From Haliscomenobacter sp040401995 (GTDB taxonomy: Bacteria; Bacteroidota; Bacteroidia; Chitinophagales; Saprospiraceae): DNA of 64,000 nucleotides. This document shows, one piece after another, positions 53,548 to 62,100 of the stretch. The position numbers and the translations under genes were made by a program. The DNA lies in NCBI GenBank assembly GCA_040401995.1, contig JBBANM010000022.1:1-64000 (forward strand), read 5' to 3'. Each line of letters opens with the position of its first letter. Position 1 is the first letter of the stretch. The notes beneath the pieces are model-generated. The model was not told where the DNA came from. It worked only from the letters and a program-made list of their open reading frames with translations, and did no database searches.

Positions 53548-54087
53548 TTATTGTATTCCGTAAGATTCCAGCAGCGCGCGGTACTCTTCCCCTTCGCGAC
53601 GGCGGCGTTCTTCGTTTTTGATCAATTCCTGAATTTTCATCACCCCGTCCAAGATGGCTTCGGGGGTAGGCGGGCAACCAGGTACGTATACGTCGACCGG
53701 GATGACCTTATCGATGCCTTGTAGTACACTATAGGTATCAAAAATACCACCGCTTGAAGCACAAGCGCCTACCGCAATGACCCAACGTGGCTCAGCCATT
53801 TGAAGGTAAACCTGTTTCAAAACGGGTCCCATTTTTTTAGCAATAGTGCCCATCACCATCAGCAAATCGGCCTGGCGTGGAGAAAAGCTCAATCGCTCGG
53901 AGCCAAAACGCGCCAAGTCATAATGCGAGCCCATGGTTGCCATGAATTCGATACCACAACAAGAAGTAGCAAAAGGCAATGGCCAAATGGAGTTGGCACG
54001 TGCCAAACCGACCACTTTATCCAGTGATGTTGCAAAAAAACCTTGGCCTTCCGTGCCTGCTGGCGCCTCAACCATATTTACTGCCAT
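53548..54087 (-). CDS. nuoB: NADH-quinone oxidoreductase subunit B
   Basis: The 179-residue subunit carries cluster N2, the last before quinone. Tandem cysteines are in FATSCCGIEFMA, with others in VGACASSGG and YVPGCPPTPEA. It follows nuoA by 25 bp. Confidence 0.97.
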   Translation of the reverse strand: MAVNMVEAPAGTEGQGFFATSLDKVVGLARANSIWPLPFATSCCGIEFMATMGSHYDLARFGSERLSFSPRQADLLMVMGTIAKKMGPVLKQVYLQMAEPRWVIAVGACASSGGIFDTYSVLQGIDKVIPVDVYVPGCPPTPEAILDGVMKIQELIKNEERRRREGEEYRALLESYGIQ

Positions 54088-54112
54088 GATCGAATTTTTT
54101 TTTGGAGATGAT

Positions 54113-54487
54113 TTACATTTGTCCTTTTTCCCATTTCAAGGCGCCTTTCTTCAAAATGTAAAGGTAACCAAGAAAAAGGGGGGCAATAAACAACAACATT
54201 TTCAAGTACCCTAACCCGCCGAGCGCTTTAAAGTTTACCGCCCAAGGGTAGAAGAAAATGACTTCCACATCAAAAAGGACAAACAAAATAGCCGTTAGGA
54301 AATACTTGATAGAAAAGGGCAAACGTGCATTACCAACCGATTCGACGCCACATTCAAAGCTTTCCGACTTTTCGGCGGTATGGCGTTTGGGGCCCATCCA
54401 GTGGGTTGCCGCCATTGTAAGGCTAACGAAACCAAGCGCTACGCCCAGTTGCATCAATATTGCTAAATAATCATTTTGGGTCTCCAT
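54113..54487 (-). CDS. nuoA: NADH-quinone oxidoreductase subunit A
   Basis: The 124-residue three-helix subunit has the conserved loop SESFECGVESVGNARLPFSI and FLTAILFVLFDVEVIFFYPW, with the acidic pair in helix 2. It is the first gene of the 14-gene operon A-B-C-D-E-F-G-H-I-J-K-L-M-N. A -7 promoter box lies about 80 bp upstream. Confidence 0.97.
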   Translation of the reverse strand: METQNDYLAILMQLGVALGFVSLTMAATHWMGPKRHTAEKSESFECGVESVGNARLPFSIKYFLTAILFVLFDVEVIFFYPWAVNFKALGGLGYLKMLLFIAPLFLGYLYILKKGALKWEKGQM

Positions 54488-54566
54488 ATCGCCTTGTTTT
54501 CAAAACATCCTGAAAAATAAAGAAGAAAAGTTGAAATACATGCTTTTGCCCTAGATTTTTCGAAGG

Positions 54567-54574
54567 CAAAAGTA
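54567..54574 (-). promoter_or_regulatory. Bacteroidota -7 box for the nuo operon
   Basis: The minus strand reads TACTTTTG, matching TAnnTTTG. The leader to nuoA would be about 70 nt. No clear -33 box is present at the usual distance. Confidence 0.5.
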
Positions 54575-54681
54575 GGTAAGGGAATTCAATTAAAGAACAG
54601 GAAGGGAAGGGAAAGGTTTTTAGGTGGGTTATTTGTACGGAGTCTAAATAAAAGACATTAATGCTAGCATCTAAATTAGTT

Positions 54682-54723
54682 AAAAAGAACGCCGCCCAAG
54701 CAACGAATTGTACTTGGGCGGCG
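54682..54723 (-). terminator. Terminator of the tandem secreted-protein genes
   Basis: CGCCGCCCAAG pairs perfectly with CTTGGGCGGCG. On the minus strand it is followed by TTCTTTTTA. Confidence 0.82.
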
Positions 54724-54747
54724 AAAAAAGAATATATAATCTACGAA

Positions 54748-56604
54748 CTATTTTTTCTTGATCAATTTTGCATCCAAAGAACCCCATTGTGTTGAGAACG
54801 ATGGATCTCTGCGAATTTGCTTCATTCCCGGAATTGGATTATCCAAAAAAGCATTAATTTCAGAATACTTACTCATGTCGTATCCTTTTTTTATCAATTC
54901 CAGTTTAACATTGCCATAAAGATCGGTGAAGTATGCGGCGTGCTGATCCACGAATTGATCGAATTCTTCATCCGTAAGTTGCTTCGTTACCGTTGTTTCG
55001 CCTGTTTGAGGTTGTGCTTGAACGGCAGCGGCATTTTCAGGGCGCAAGGAACCTTTTCCTTCCAAATAAGCGATGATATTGTCTACTTTAGTTGAAATCT
55101 CATCTACTTTGGGGGTTAGGTCATTGTTGCTTAGTCCAACTCCTACATTGACCAAATTGAATGGCCGTTCTTTAGCCGATTGCCAAGCCACGCCAACAAT
55201 TTTAGCAAAATCACCAATTTTCATAGCCTTTGGGTTCACCGCGATGCCAAAGCCATCGTTGTTGCCAGAAGGGATGATGTAATCGCCTACATCCACTTTA
55301 CCCGCTACTTTTACTGGCACTTGACCCATAAAAGCTATCTTCTCAAAATTTTTCTTAAATTTCTCTTGTGGTGCATTTCCCAAAACGATAGGTTGCTTTG
55401 AGATCACCATAACGTGTTGAGCATTTTTAGTGTCCAAGGAAACTTTCCCGCCATTTAGGCCGACAATTTGACCAAAATGAAGCGGTTTGATGCCCGGCGC
55501 CCGTTGCAACCATTCTGCGTAGTCACCTGCTCCTGAATTATAAGTAACCCCTACCCCATCAACGGTTTCGGTTTTCCAATTGTCAATTTCAATCCCAAAA
55601 GCAATCGCTTGAGCAGCTAAATTAATTGCGTTTGCCGTAGCAGATCCAGCAGCCAAAGCAAAACCTGGTGATGCCCAAGCCAATATGATGGTCGCTCCCG
55701 CTGCAGTTGCTGCTGCATACAATCCAACGGCTTCAATACCAAATGCAATCGCTGAAGCAGCCAATTTAATACCAGTTAAAGTAAAAAGGGCAATTTGGCT
55801 TTTATATTCCCAGCTATCCTTGAGTTCATCCAAAGTTTGGCCTTCAATTTCACCCCAAGTGTTTTCATCATCGGCAAAAGTCATAAAGTTGTTGGCAGTA
55901 CTCCGCTTGCCAGTAACTTTGATGTAGATACCTTGTGTACTGCCTTCGATGGTAACTGCATAACTTGCTTCATCATCATCAGGGCCGGTTACGCCACTTT
56001 TGACCTGCAACTGTCCACCCTTGGTCAGGACTAGTCGAGTAACGTTGTTGGTTTTGAAGACAAAATCTCTGGCATCCTCTGTTCCAGCAAAATGAATTTC
56101 CGGACGGGTTTGGTCGTTACCACCAGTTAGCCAATAGATGGATTGCGCCTTCTCTGTTGGTAAATCAATGGCGGTATCTTCGATCAATTCCGAAGCAGTT
56201 GCTGCGTGGAAAGCATAAGGAACAGCATAGAGTTCGGTGCTACCTACTAAGGCAAAATTATTTCCGCCTTTGGCATCCATTTCTACATTTAGCCAAACCT
56301 GCTCTGCATCCCAAGGAATGTCTTCAAAAGCACCAATGGTTTCGTTTCCATTACCAATGACCAAGTTGATCAAACCGTTTTCGTCAGTTGTTACCTGATG
56401 AATTTCAGTGTAATAGTTCTTGGTACCCTCAGTTTTAACGGAAAAAGATATTTTAAGTGCAACTGGCGCGTTGGCGATAATAGAACCCTGCGCGTCGCGA
56501 GCAATGGCTTGATAACTAATTCCGTTGGATTTGGTCGTTTGACCAGCCAGCGAATGTACAAACAAGCCAATGCTTATGAGGAGTAAAAATAAAATCCTTT
56601 TCAT
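54748..56604 (-). CDS. Secreted repeat-family protein, paralogue 2 (function unknown)
   Basis: The 618-residue protein (start MKRILFLLLISIG) has a signal peptide (to about 21) and an N-terminal domain with GISYQAIARDAQGS, common in Bacteroidota surface proteins. There is a middle block of about 65 Ala-rich hydrophobic residues (LAASAIAFGIEAVGLYAAAT onward). GAGDYAEWLQRAPG and a beta-rich domain with FMGQVPVKVAGKVDVGDYII follow. The helical C-terminal part has no T9SS sorting domain. The DYAEW region recalls phage-tail or autoproteolytic chaperone domains, an uncertain likeness. It is a tandem duplicate of the gene upstream at 56657. Confidence 0.72.
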   Translation of the reverse strand: MKRILFLLLISIGLFVHSLAGQTTKSNGISYQAIARDAQGSIIANAPVALKISFSVKTEGTKNYYTEIHQVTTDENGLINLVIGNGNETIGAFEDIPWDAEQVWLNVEMDAKGGNNFALVGSTELYAVPYAFHAATASELIEDTAIDLPTEKAQSIYWLTGGNDQTRPEIHFAGTEDARDFVFKTNNVTRLVLTKGGQLQVKSGVTGPDDDEASYAVTIEGSTQGIYIKVTGKRSTANNFMTFADDENTWGEIEGQTLDELKDSWEYKSQIALFTLTGIKLAASAIAFGIEAVGLYAAATAAGATIILAWASPGFALAAGSATANAINLAAQAIAFGIEIDNWKTETVDGVGVTYNSGAGDYAEWLQRAPGIKPLHFGQIVGLNGGKVSLDTKNAQHVMVISKQPIVLGNAPQEKFKKNFEKIAFMGQVPVKVAGKVDVGDYIIPSGNNDGFGIAVNPKAMKIGDFAKIVGVAWQSAKERPFNLVNVGVGLSNNDLTPKVDEISTKVDNIIAYLEGKGSLRPENAAAVQAQPQTGETTVTKQLTDEEFDQFVDQHAAYFTDLYGNVKLELIKKGYDMSKYSEINAFLDNPIPGMKQIRRDPSFSTQWGSLDAKLIKKK

Positions 56605-56618
56605 AACCCTAATTTTGG

Positions 56619-56660
56619 TTAGGAACAATCAAAAACCAGCTGGTTTGAGTTTGTTCCTAT
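56619..56660. other. Stop-codon hairpin with TTAGGAAC ends between the tandem paralogues
   Basis: TAGGAACAA pairs with TTGTTCCTA, enclosing TCAAA/TTTGA and the ACCAGCTGGT palindrome. The right end, read on the minus strand, is TAGGAAC, whose TAG is the stop codon of the gene starting at 58477. The same (T)TAGGAAC-at-stop arrangement marks the family 2 repeats. It may be a short form of that family. Confidence 0.6.
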
Positions 56661-58477
56661 TTTTTAGACTTAATTTTCGCATCAATTAAAGCCCACTGAG
56701 TCAGGTAATTAGGATCCCGACGAACTGCCTTCATGGTCTTAGTTGGGTTGTTCAAAAAGGCCATCACCTCTGGGTGGGCATTTATGTCGTAACCGTTTTT
56801 TTCTAATTGCAATTTGGCTTGCGCAAAAATCTCTTTGAAAGTACCTGCGTTATTGTCCACCATTTTATCAAATTCCTCGTCGGTATATATTTTTTGGAAT
56901 GTGGTTTGTGGTTTCGCCGCCGCAATTTGCTCTGGAGTCAATACTTTGCCGTCTGCATTCAAAGGACCTTTACCTTCCAAGTAAGCCATGATCTGCTCCA
57001 CCTTCTGGTTCAATTCTTCCACTTTATTAGTCAAATCGTTGGCATTGATACCTACTGCAACATTAACATAATTCCAAGGTGCATCTTTTGCTGCTTCCCA
57101 AGCTACACCAACGATTTTGGAATAGTCGCCAATTTTCATTTTGGCGGGGTTCATTGCTACACCACAACCATCATTGTTTCCTGAAGGGATGATATAGTCG
57201 CCAACAGCTACTGGTCCGGCAACTTTTACTGGAACCTGTCCCATGAAAGCAACTTTTTCAAAATTCTGCTCCGTACCTTTTGCTGGAACTTTTCCAAGCA
57301 CGATTGGGCGCTTAGACACTACCATGAAGTGATCCACCTGTTCTTTGGTGTTTAGGGAAACGATGCCGCCTTTTACACCAACGATTTCACCATAATTCAA
57401 ATCGCGTTCGCCTTTCTTACGCTCCAACCACTCTGCGTAGTCACCCGCACCAGAAGAATAAGTTACCCCAACACCATCAACAACTTGTGTTTTAAAGTTG
57501 TCGATTTCGATACCTAATGAGATACCTGCGGCAATTATCGCGGCAGCATTTGCAGCTGCACCTACTGCGGCGCCAGCGCCAAAACCTGAAGCACCTAGAC
57601 CGATAGCTTCAATTACAAATGCAGCAGCTTCAGCAGCAAGACTAATTGCTTCCAGGGTAAAGAGAGCAATCTGGCTTTTGTATTCCCAACTTCCGTAAAG
57701 TTCACTCAAGGTTTGGCCTTCGATTTCGCCCCAAGTGTTTTCATCATCAGCAAAAGTGACGAAGTTATTAGCAGAGCTGCGTTTTCCGGTAACTTTGATG
57801 TAGATACCCTGCTTGCTGCCATCTACAGTTACTGGGTAGCTAGCAATGTCATCATCAGGTCCAGTTACACCACTTTTAACTTGCATTTGACCTTCTTTGG
57901 TCAATTTTACCCGAGTTGTATTGTTGGTTTTGAAGATCAAATCTTTGTTATCACGGGTACCCAAAAAGTGGATTTCAGGTCGCGTTGCGGTGTTACCACC
58001 AGTTGTCCAATAGATCGACTGATTTTTTGCAGTTGGAGCGCCTGAGTTATCGCCGCTTACAATTGCATTAGCCGTATTGGCATGCAAGGCATAAGGAACA
58101 GACATCAACTGGGTGCTGCTAACTAAGTTGAATTGTTTGCGGCTATTATCGGCCATTTCAATGTTCAACCAAATTTGATCGGTTGCCCATGGAACATCAA
58201 CCAAGCTGCCTAGCGCGTCTTTGCCCTTTCCGATTACGATATTGAACAAACCTAAGTTGTCCGTTTTCACTTCATGGACTTCGCTGAAATATTTTTGTTC
58301 CCCATTGGTTTTGGAAACCATAGATATCTTTAGCACTACAGAAAGGTTGGCTTGCGGTTGGCCGGAAGCATCACGTGCCACCGCTTGGTAGTTCATACCC
58401 TGTAGTTTGGATTGAGCCGAAACTGCGGCGCAAAACATTACGTTGGCTAAAATAAGGGTAAGTAATATTTTTTTCAT
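56657..58477 (-). CDS. Secreted repeat-family protein, paralogue 1 (function unknown)
   Basis: The 606-residue protein (start MKKILLTLILANVMF) has a signal peptide to about 21. It shares the plan of its downstream paralogue: GMNYQAVARDASGQP, SVPYALHANTAN, RSSANNFVTFADDENTWGEI, an Ala/Gly-rich hydrophobic block, GAGDYAEWLERKKG and FMGQVPVKVAGPVAVGDYII. By eye the two are about 60% identical. The hydrophobic block could cross a membrane or form a buried coil. The function is unknown; the recent tandem duplication suggests a surface role under selection. Confidence 0.72.
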   Translation of the reverse strand: MKKILLTLILANVMFCAAVSAQSKLQGMNYQAVARDASGQPQANLSVVLKISMVSKTNGEQKYFSEVHEVKTDNLGLFNIVIGKGKDALGSLVDVPWATDQIWLNIEMADNSRKQFNLVSSTQLMSVPYALHANTANAIVSGDNSGAPTAKNQSIYWTTGGNTATRPEIHFLGTRDNKDLIFKTNNTTRVKLTKEGQMQVKSGVTGPDDDIASYPVTVDGSKQGIYIKVTGKRSSANNFVTFADDENTWGEIEGQTLSELYGSWEYKSQIALFTLEAISLAAEAAAFVIEAIGLGASGFGAGAAVGAAANAAAIIAAGISLGIEIDNFKTQVVDGVGVTYSSGAGDYAEWLERKKGERDLNYGEIVGVKGGIVSLNTKEQVDHFMVVSKRPIVLGKVPAKGTEQNFEKVAFMGQVPVKVAGPVAVGDYIIPSGNNDGCGVAMNPAKMKIGDYSKIVGVAWEAAKDAPWNYVNVAVGINANDLTNKVEELNQKVEQIMAYLEGKGPLNADGKVLTPEQIAAAKPQTTFQKIYTDEEFDKMVDNNAGTFKEIFAQAKLQLEKNGYDINAHPEVMAFLNNPTKTMKAVRRDPNYLTQWALIDAKIKSKK

Positions 58478-58553
58478 AACAATGATGGTTGACGAAGTTT
58501 GAAATTCTATCGATCGGCGGAAAGACCGTTTTGTTATCAAGGAAATTTGAAGC

Positions 58554-59054
58554 TTATTGCGTTTTCACAACTTTGAAAGACTGTGGTACGTTTTTTCCTG
58601 CTTCTTGCATGCCTAGGAAGTATACTCCGCTAGGGTAATGGCTAAGATCTAGCTCCGTATTTCCGCTTTGTAGGCGGGTACGGCGCAACAATATCCGACC
58701 TTGCTCATCGCTTAAGGTAGCTACCCATTCACTTTGATTGGCCGATGGAATCTGAACATTCAACGTAGATTGAACCGGATTAGGCATGATTTTGATGGCA
58801 ACGATTGCACTGGCGTCCAAACCAAAGATCTGTAAGCCTGGCTGATGAAAACCTTCCGTTACAGACCCGCCTGCGGTTGAAAAATGCATCACTGCCGTTT
58901 CTCCCAGCGTCCAACTCATTTTAACCCCATTTTGGCTGAAAGATCCGCCAGCATTACTCAATACTTGGGGCGTAAGGGATTGACCGGCCAAACCAAGCGG
59001 TAAGATCAAAATCAGGAAGCCTGCGAAAAAACCTATTTTTTGAATCGTCTTCAT
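58554..59054 (-). CDS. Small secreted protein with T9SS C-terminal sorting domain
   Basis: The 166-residue protein (start MKTIQKIGFFAGF) has a signal peptide (to about 24). A short mature part includes SWTLGETAVMHFSTAGGSVT and EGFHQPG. A type A C-terminal sorting domain follows (about 90-166, KIMPNPVQSTLNVQIPS ... YPSGVYFLGMQEAGK ... FKVVKT). It should be exported by the type IX system and attached to the surface. The gene lies between the giant protein and the tandem paralogues, on the same strand. Confidence 0.82.
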   Translation of the reverse strand: MKTIQKIGFFAGFLILILPLGLAGQSLTPQVLSNAGGSFSQNGVKMSWTLGETAVMHFSTAGGSVTEGFHQPGLQIFGLDASAIVAIKIMPNPVQSTLNVQIPSANQSEWVATLSDEQGRILLRRTRLQSGNTELDLSHYPSGVYFLGMQEAGKNVPQSFKVVKTQ

Positions 59055-59077
59055 GTTGCTTTGGTTTTTGAAAAGCC

Positions 59078-59112
59078 ATCCCCTTGCAAGATCCTGAGGA
59101 TTGCAAGGGGAT
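59078..59112 (-). terminator. Hairpin after the giant T9SS gene
   Basis: ATCCCCTTGCAA pairs perfectly with TTGCAAGGGGAT over an 11-base loop. On the minus strand it is followed by GGCTTTTC, a weak T-run, so termination may be partial. Confidence 0.65.
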
Positions 59113-59124
59113 GAACGATTCATC

Positions 59125-62100
59125 TTATCGATTTAACAAAACCATTTTCTTGGTATCCGTAAAGTTTGGCGTATCCAAGCTGTAGTACAACACACCGGCT
59201 GCTTTCAGATCGCTTTGCTTGATGGTCACCTGGCTCCAGCCTTTGCTGTAGTTGGCCTTCAAGCGGTACACGATTGAGCCTTTGGCATCGCGGATGGTCA
59301 AGCGCGCTTCAGATGCTTCCGGTAAGAAGAAGCCAATTTGCGTTTGTTCTGCGAATGGGTTTGGCGTGTTTTGCAACAACTCAGGACGTACCGAAGCTAG
59401 ATTGCTGCTGCCGAAGTTTAACGCTACAGTGAGGAAATCTCCTGCTTCGTTGTAAGCTTCGTTAGCGGTGTAGCGTGAGCTTACTTTCAAGGCTTCGCTC
59501 AAGCTGCCAGCACCTACTGCTTTCAACTTCAAGGTGAAGAGTATAGCATCGCCATTTTCAGCACCGGCTTTGCGGTTCCAGCTGGTAGTGATGACGCCTT
59601 CGCGTTTGAACACACCAAAGTTTTCTGCTTTTGCCACCCCGTAATCGATGCCCGCAATTTCAACTTTGTTGCGATCCAATTCCATCGTGAACTGGTAGCC
59701 TTGGATCTTCGCCAAGTCTTTAGCGCGGACGGTTACCGTGTATTCGCTACCTGCCTGGAGCGCTTGCTCTTCCGCTTGCATTTCAAGTTTGCCTACTTTA
59801 CGTACTTCGGCTGCTGCTGCTGCATTCGGACTGGCATTACCGTTTACATCACCCATTTTGATCGCAATAAAGTTGGCGTTCACCTTAGCATTCAAGTTGT
59901 TGATGCTGGTAATTTCAGGGAATGCCGCTGACCATGGGTTGGTAGGATCTGGGAAGCTATAGCTAGCATCCACAAATCTCCAGCTGGTATTAGATGTAAA
60001 CTTCGTATCCAAGTTCAAAATCAACTTACGTAGTAGGATCAAGTCCAGGGTAGTGATCGATTTGGAGTTGTTGATGTCCGCTGCGATCAATTTATAAGGA
60101 CTGTTCAAGATCTCGATACCCAAGATGTGTTTTTGCATCAACACCAAGTCGAAGGTGGATACCCCGTTGAGCGGGTTAGCATCCAAGTTTGGCGTTACAG
60201 AGTAGTCATAACCTTTCTGTAGACCAGTAAAGCTATACTTGCCATCTGTAGCGGTGCTCATGCTATTGATAGATTTGCCCGAAAGCTCTACCGATACGCC
60301 TTGAACTGGTTGATTGGTTTCTGTATTGATCAAACCGGCAATTTCGCCATCTCCGCCTGCACTTCCAGCACCTGGGCAAACCTTGTTGTTGTCGCCGACA
60401 GTAATGTAAGTTACGCAGAAGTCGTCATTTCCTTTTTCATCCCAAGCGTGGATTTCAACCAAGACTTGCTTGTTTTTGTCATCACAAGATACTACCAAGC
60501 TAGTTGAGTTCACGTCTTTTGGTTTACCCACCCGGTTGATAGAGTACTTGGTGATCAGTTTCAAGCCATCCTTCGTTTCTGGTCCTTGACCGTTGCAATC
60601 GTAAGCTGGGCTAGCGATGAAATCTTTTGCCCATACGGTCATGGCGCCACTTCCTTTGCCATCAGGCATCAAGTCGGTTGACAAACCATTGATACAAATC
60701 GGTACTGGCGCCTTGCAGTCTTTCACTGTAAATGGTATCCGAGTTGGGAGGCTTAAGTTGCCGCATTCATCCCGAACGTAAACAATCAAATCATGGGTGC
60801 CTTCTGGCAAGTTTTTGATCGTTACAGTGAACGAATCCGTTGATTTGCCTACAGCACCTGAAGTCCATGTTTTGTCAAATGTTGACGGATCAACCGTTGC
60901 TCCCGCATCTTGCGTTTGGAACGGTGCGATTCTGAACAAGTGATTTTGAACCTCAATTACATTGCTGCAATTGTCTTTCGCTTTGTAGTTGATCTTCACT
61001 GTTGCCAAACATGGTTTAGAAGGATCGATACAGAACGGCGCCAATTTTGGTACTACTACCTCTGGACGTACATCATCGTACACTTTGATGATTTGAGTAT
61101 ACATCCAAGAGTGGATGAAGTAATCGTGGTAGTCACCATCATAATCCCGGTAGCGACGGCGGTTGTTGGTCCAACCTTTACAAGCCGATGTTGGATAAAT
61201 CGTTTCATCGTTGCCGTTATTATCGATTACACCATCTCTTAATTTGCTTGCATCTGGACGTAGGTTCCAAGGAATAGTATCCCGAGAAACAAAGAAAACA
61301 TTGTCGCCTTCATTAAAATACTTTTCGCCTTTGTTGAAGAAGCTGGAAGCGTCGCGAGCGAGTATATAAGTTGGATAAACCCCAAATTCACCCCATTTGC
61401 GATCCACAACATAAACGTTATCTGGATCCATAGCGTCGCCGCAACGATCATCATAAGTACACCAGTTGATTACGGTGTAGGTACGGAAGATCTTATAGCA
61501 CTCGTCATCCGATGCATTGTAGCGTTTGTCGCTCACGTTTACTGCCAAGATATCACAGCCCAATTCATTGGTCAACACCGTATCAACGATAGGTTTCTTG
61601 CAGTCCTTCTGGATCGCATCTTTAGGGAAGCAAATGTTGTATTCGTGAACTGGTAATACTGTAATGATCTGGCTACAAACTGTTTTGACGATTCCTTTCG
61701 AAGTCTTCTTGCTCAGTGTCCAGATCCGTTCAATAGTACCGTAGCCACACTTCAAGTTTTCCTTGATAGAATATGCAGTATCTGCTTTGGTACAAGTGTT
61801 TCCGCTCATGATCAACACATCACCCCAGATTTTAGCAGATGCTTTGGCATCTTTGATCAAAGCAAAGTTCTTATCGGTGCACTTGATGGTAACATTCAGC
61901 GGAGGCATACAAACGATAGGAGTTTTGTCATCCAATTTCACTTTATGCCAGCAGTAGTTCTGGTTACCTACAAGGTCTTCACCCCATAGTTCCACAATCA
62001 AGCTATCTCCGTCACAGCAGTAAGCTGGGATCGTATCCATCAAAGGCGTCATCAACATCTTCGTTGCCGAAGAAATCGTGAAGTATTCACTAGCATCTGC

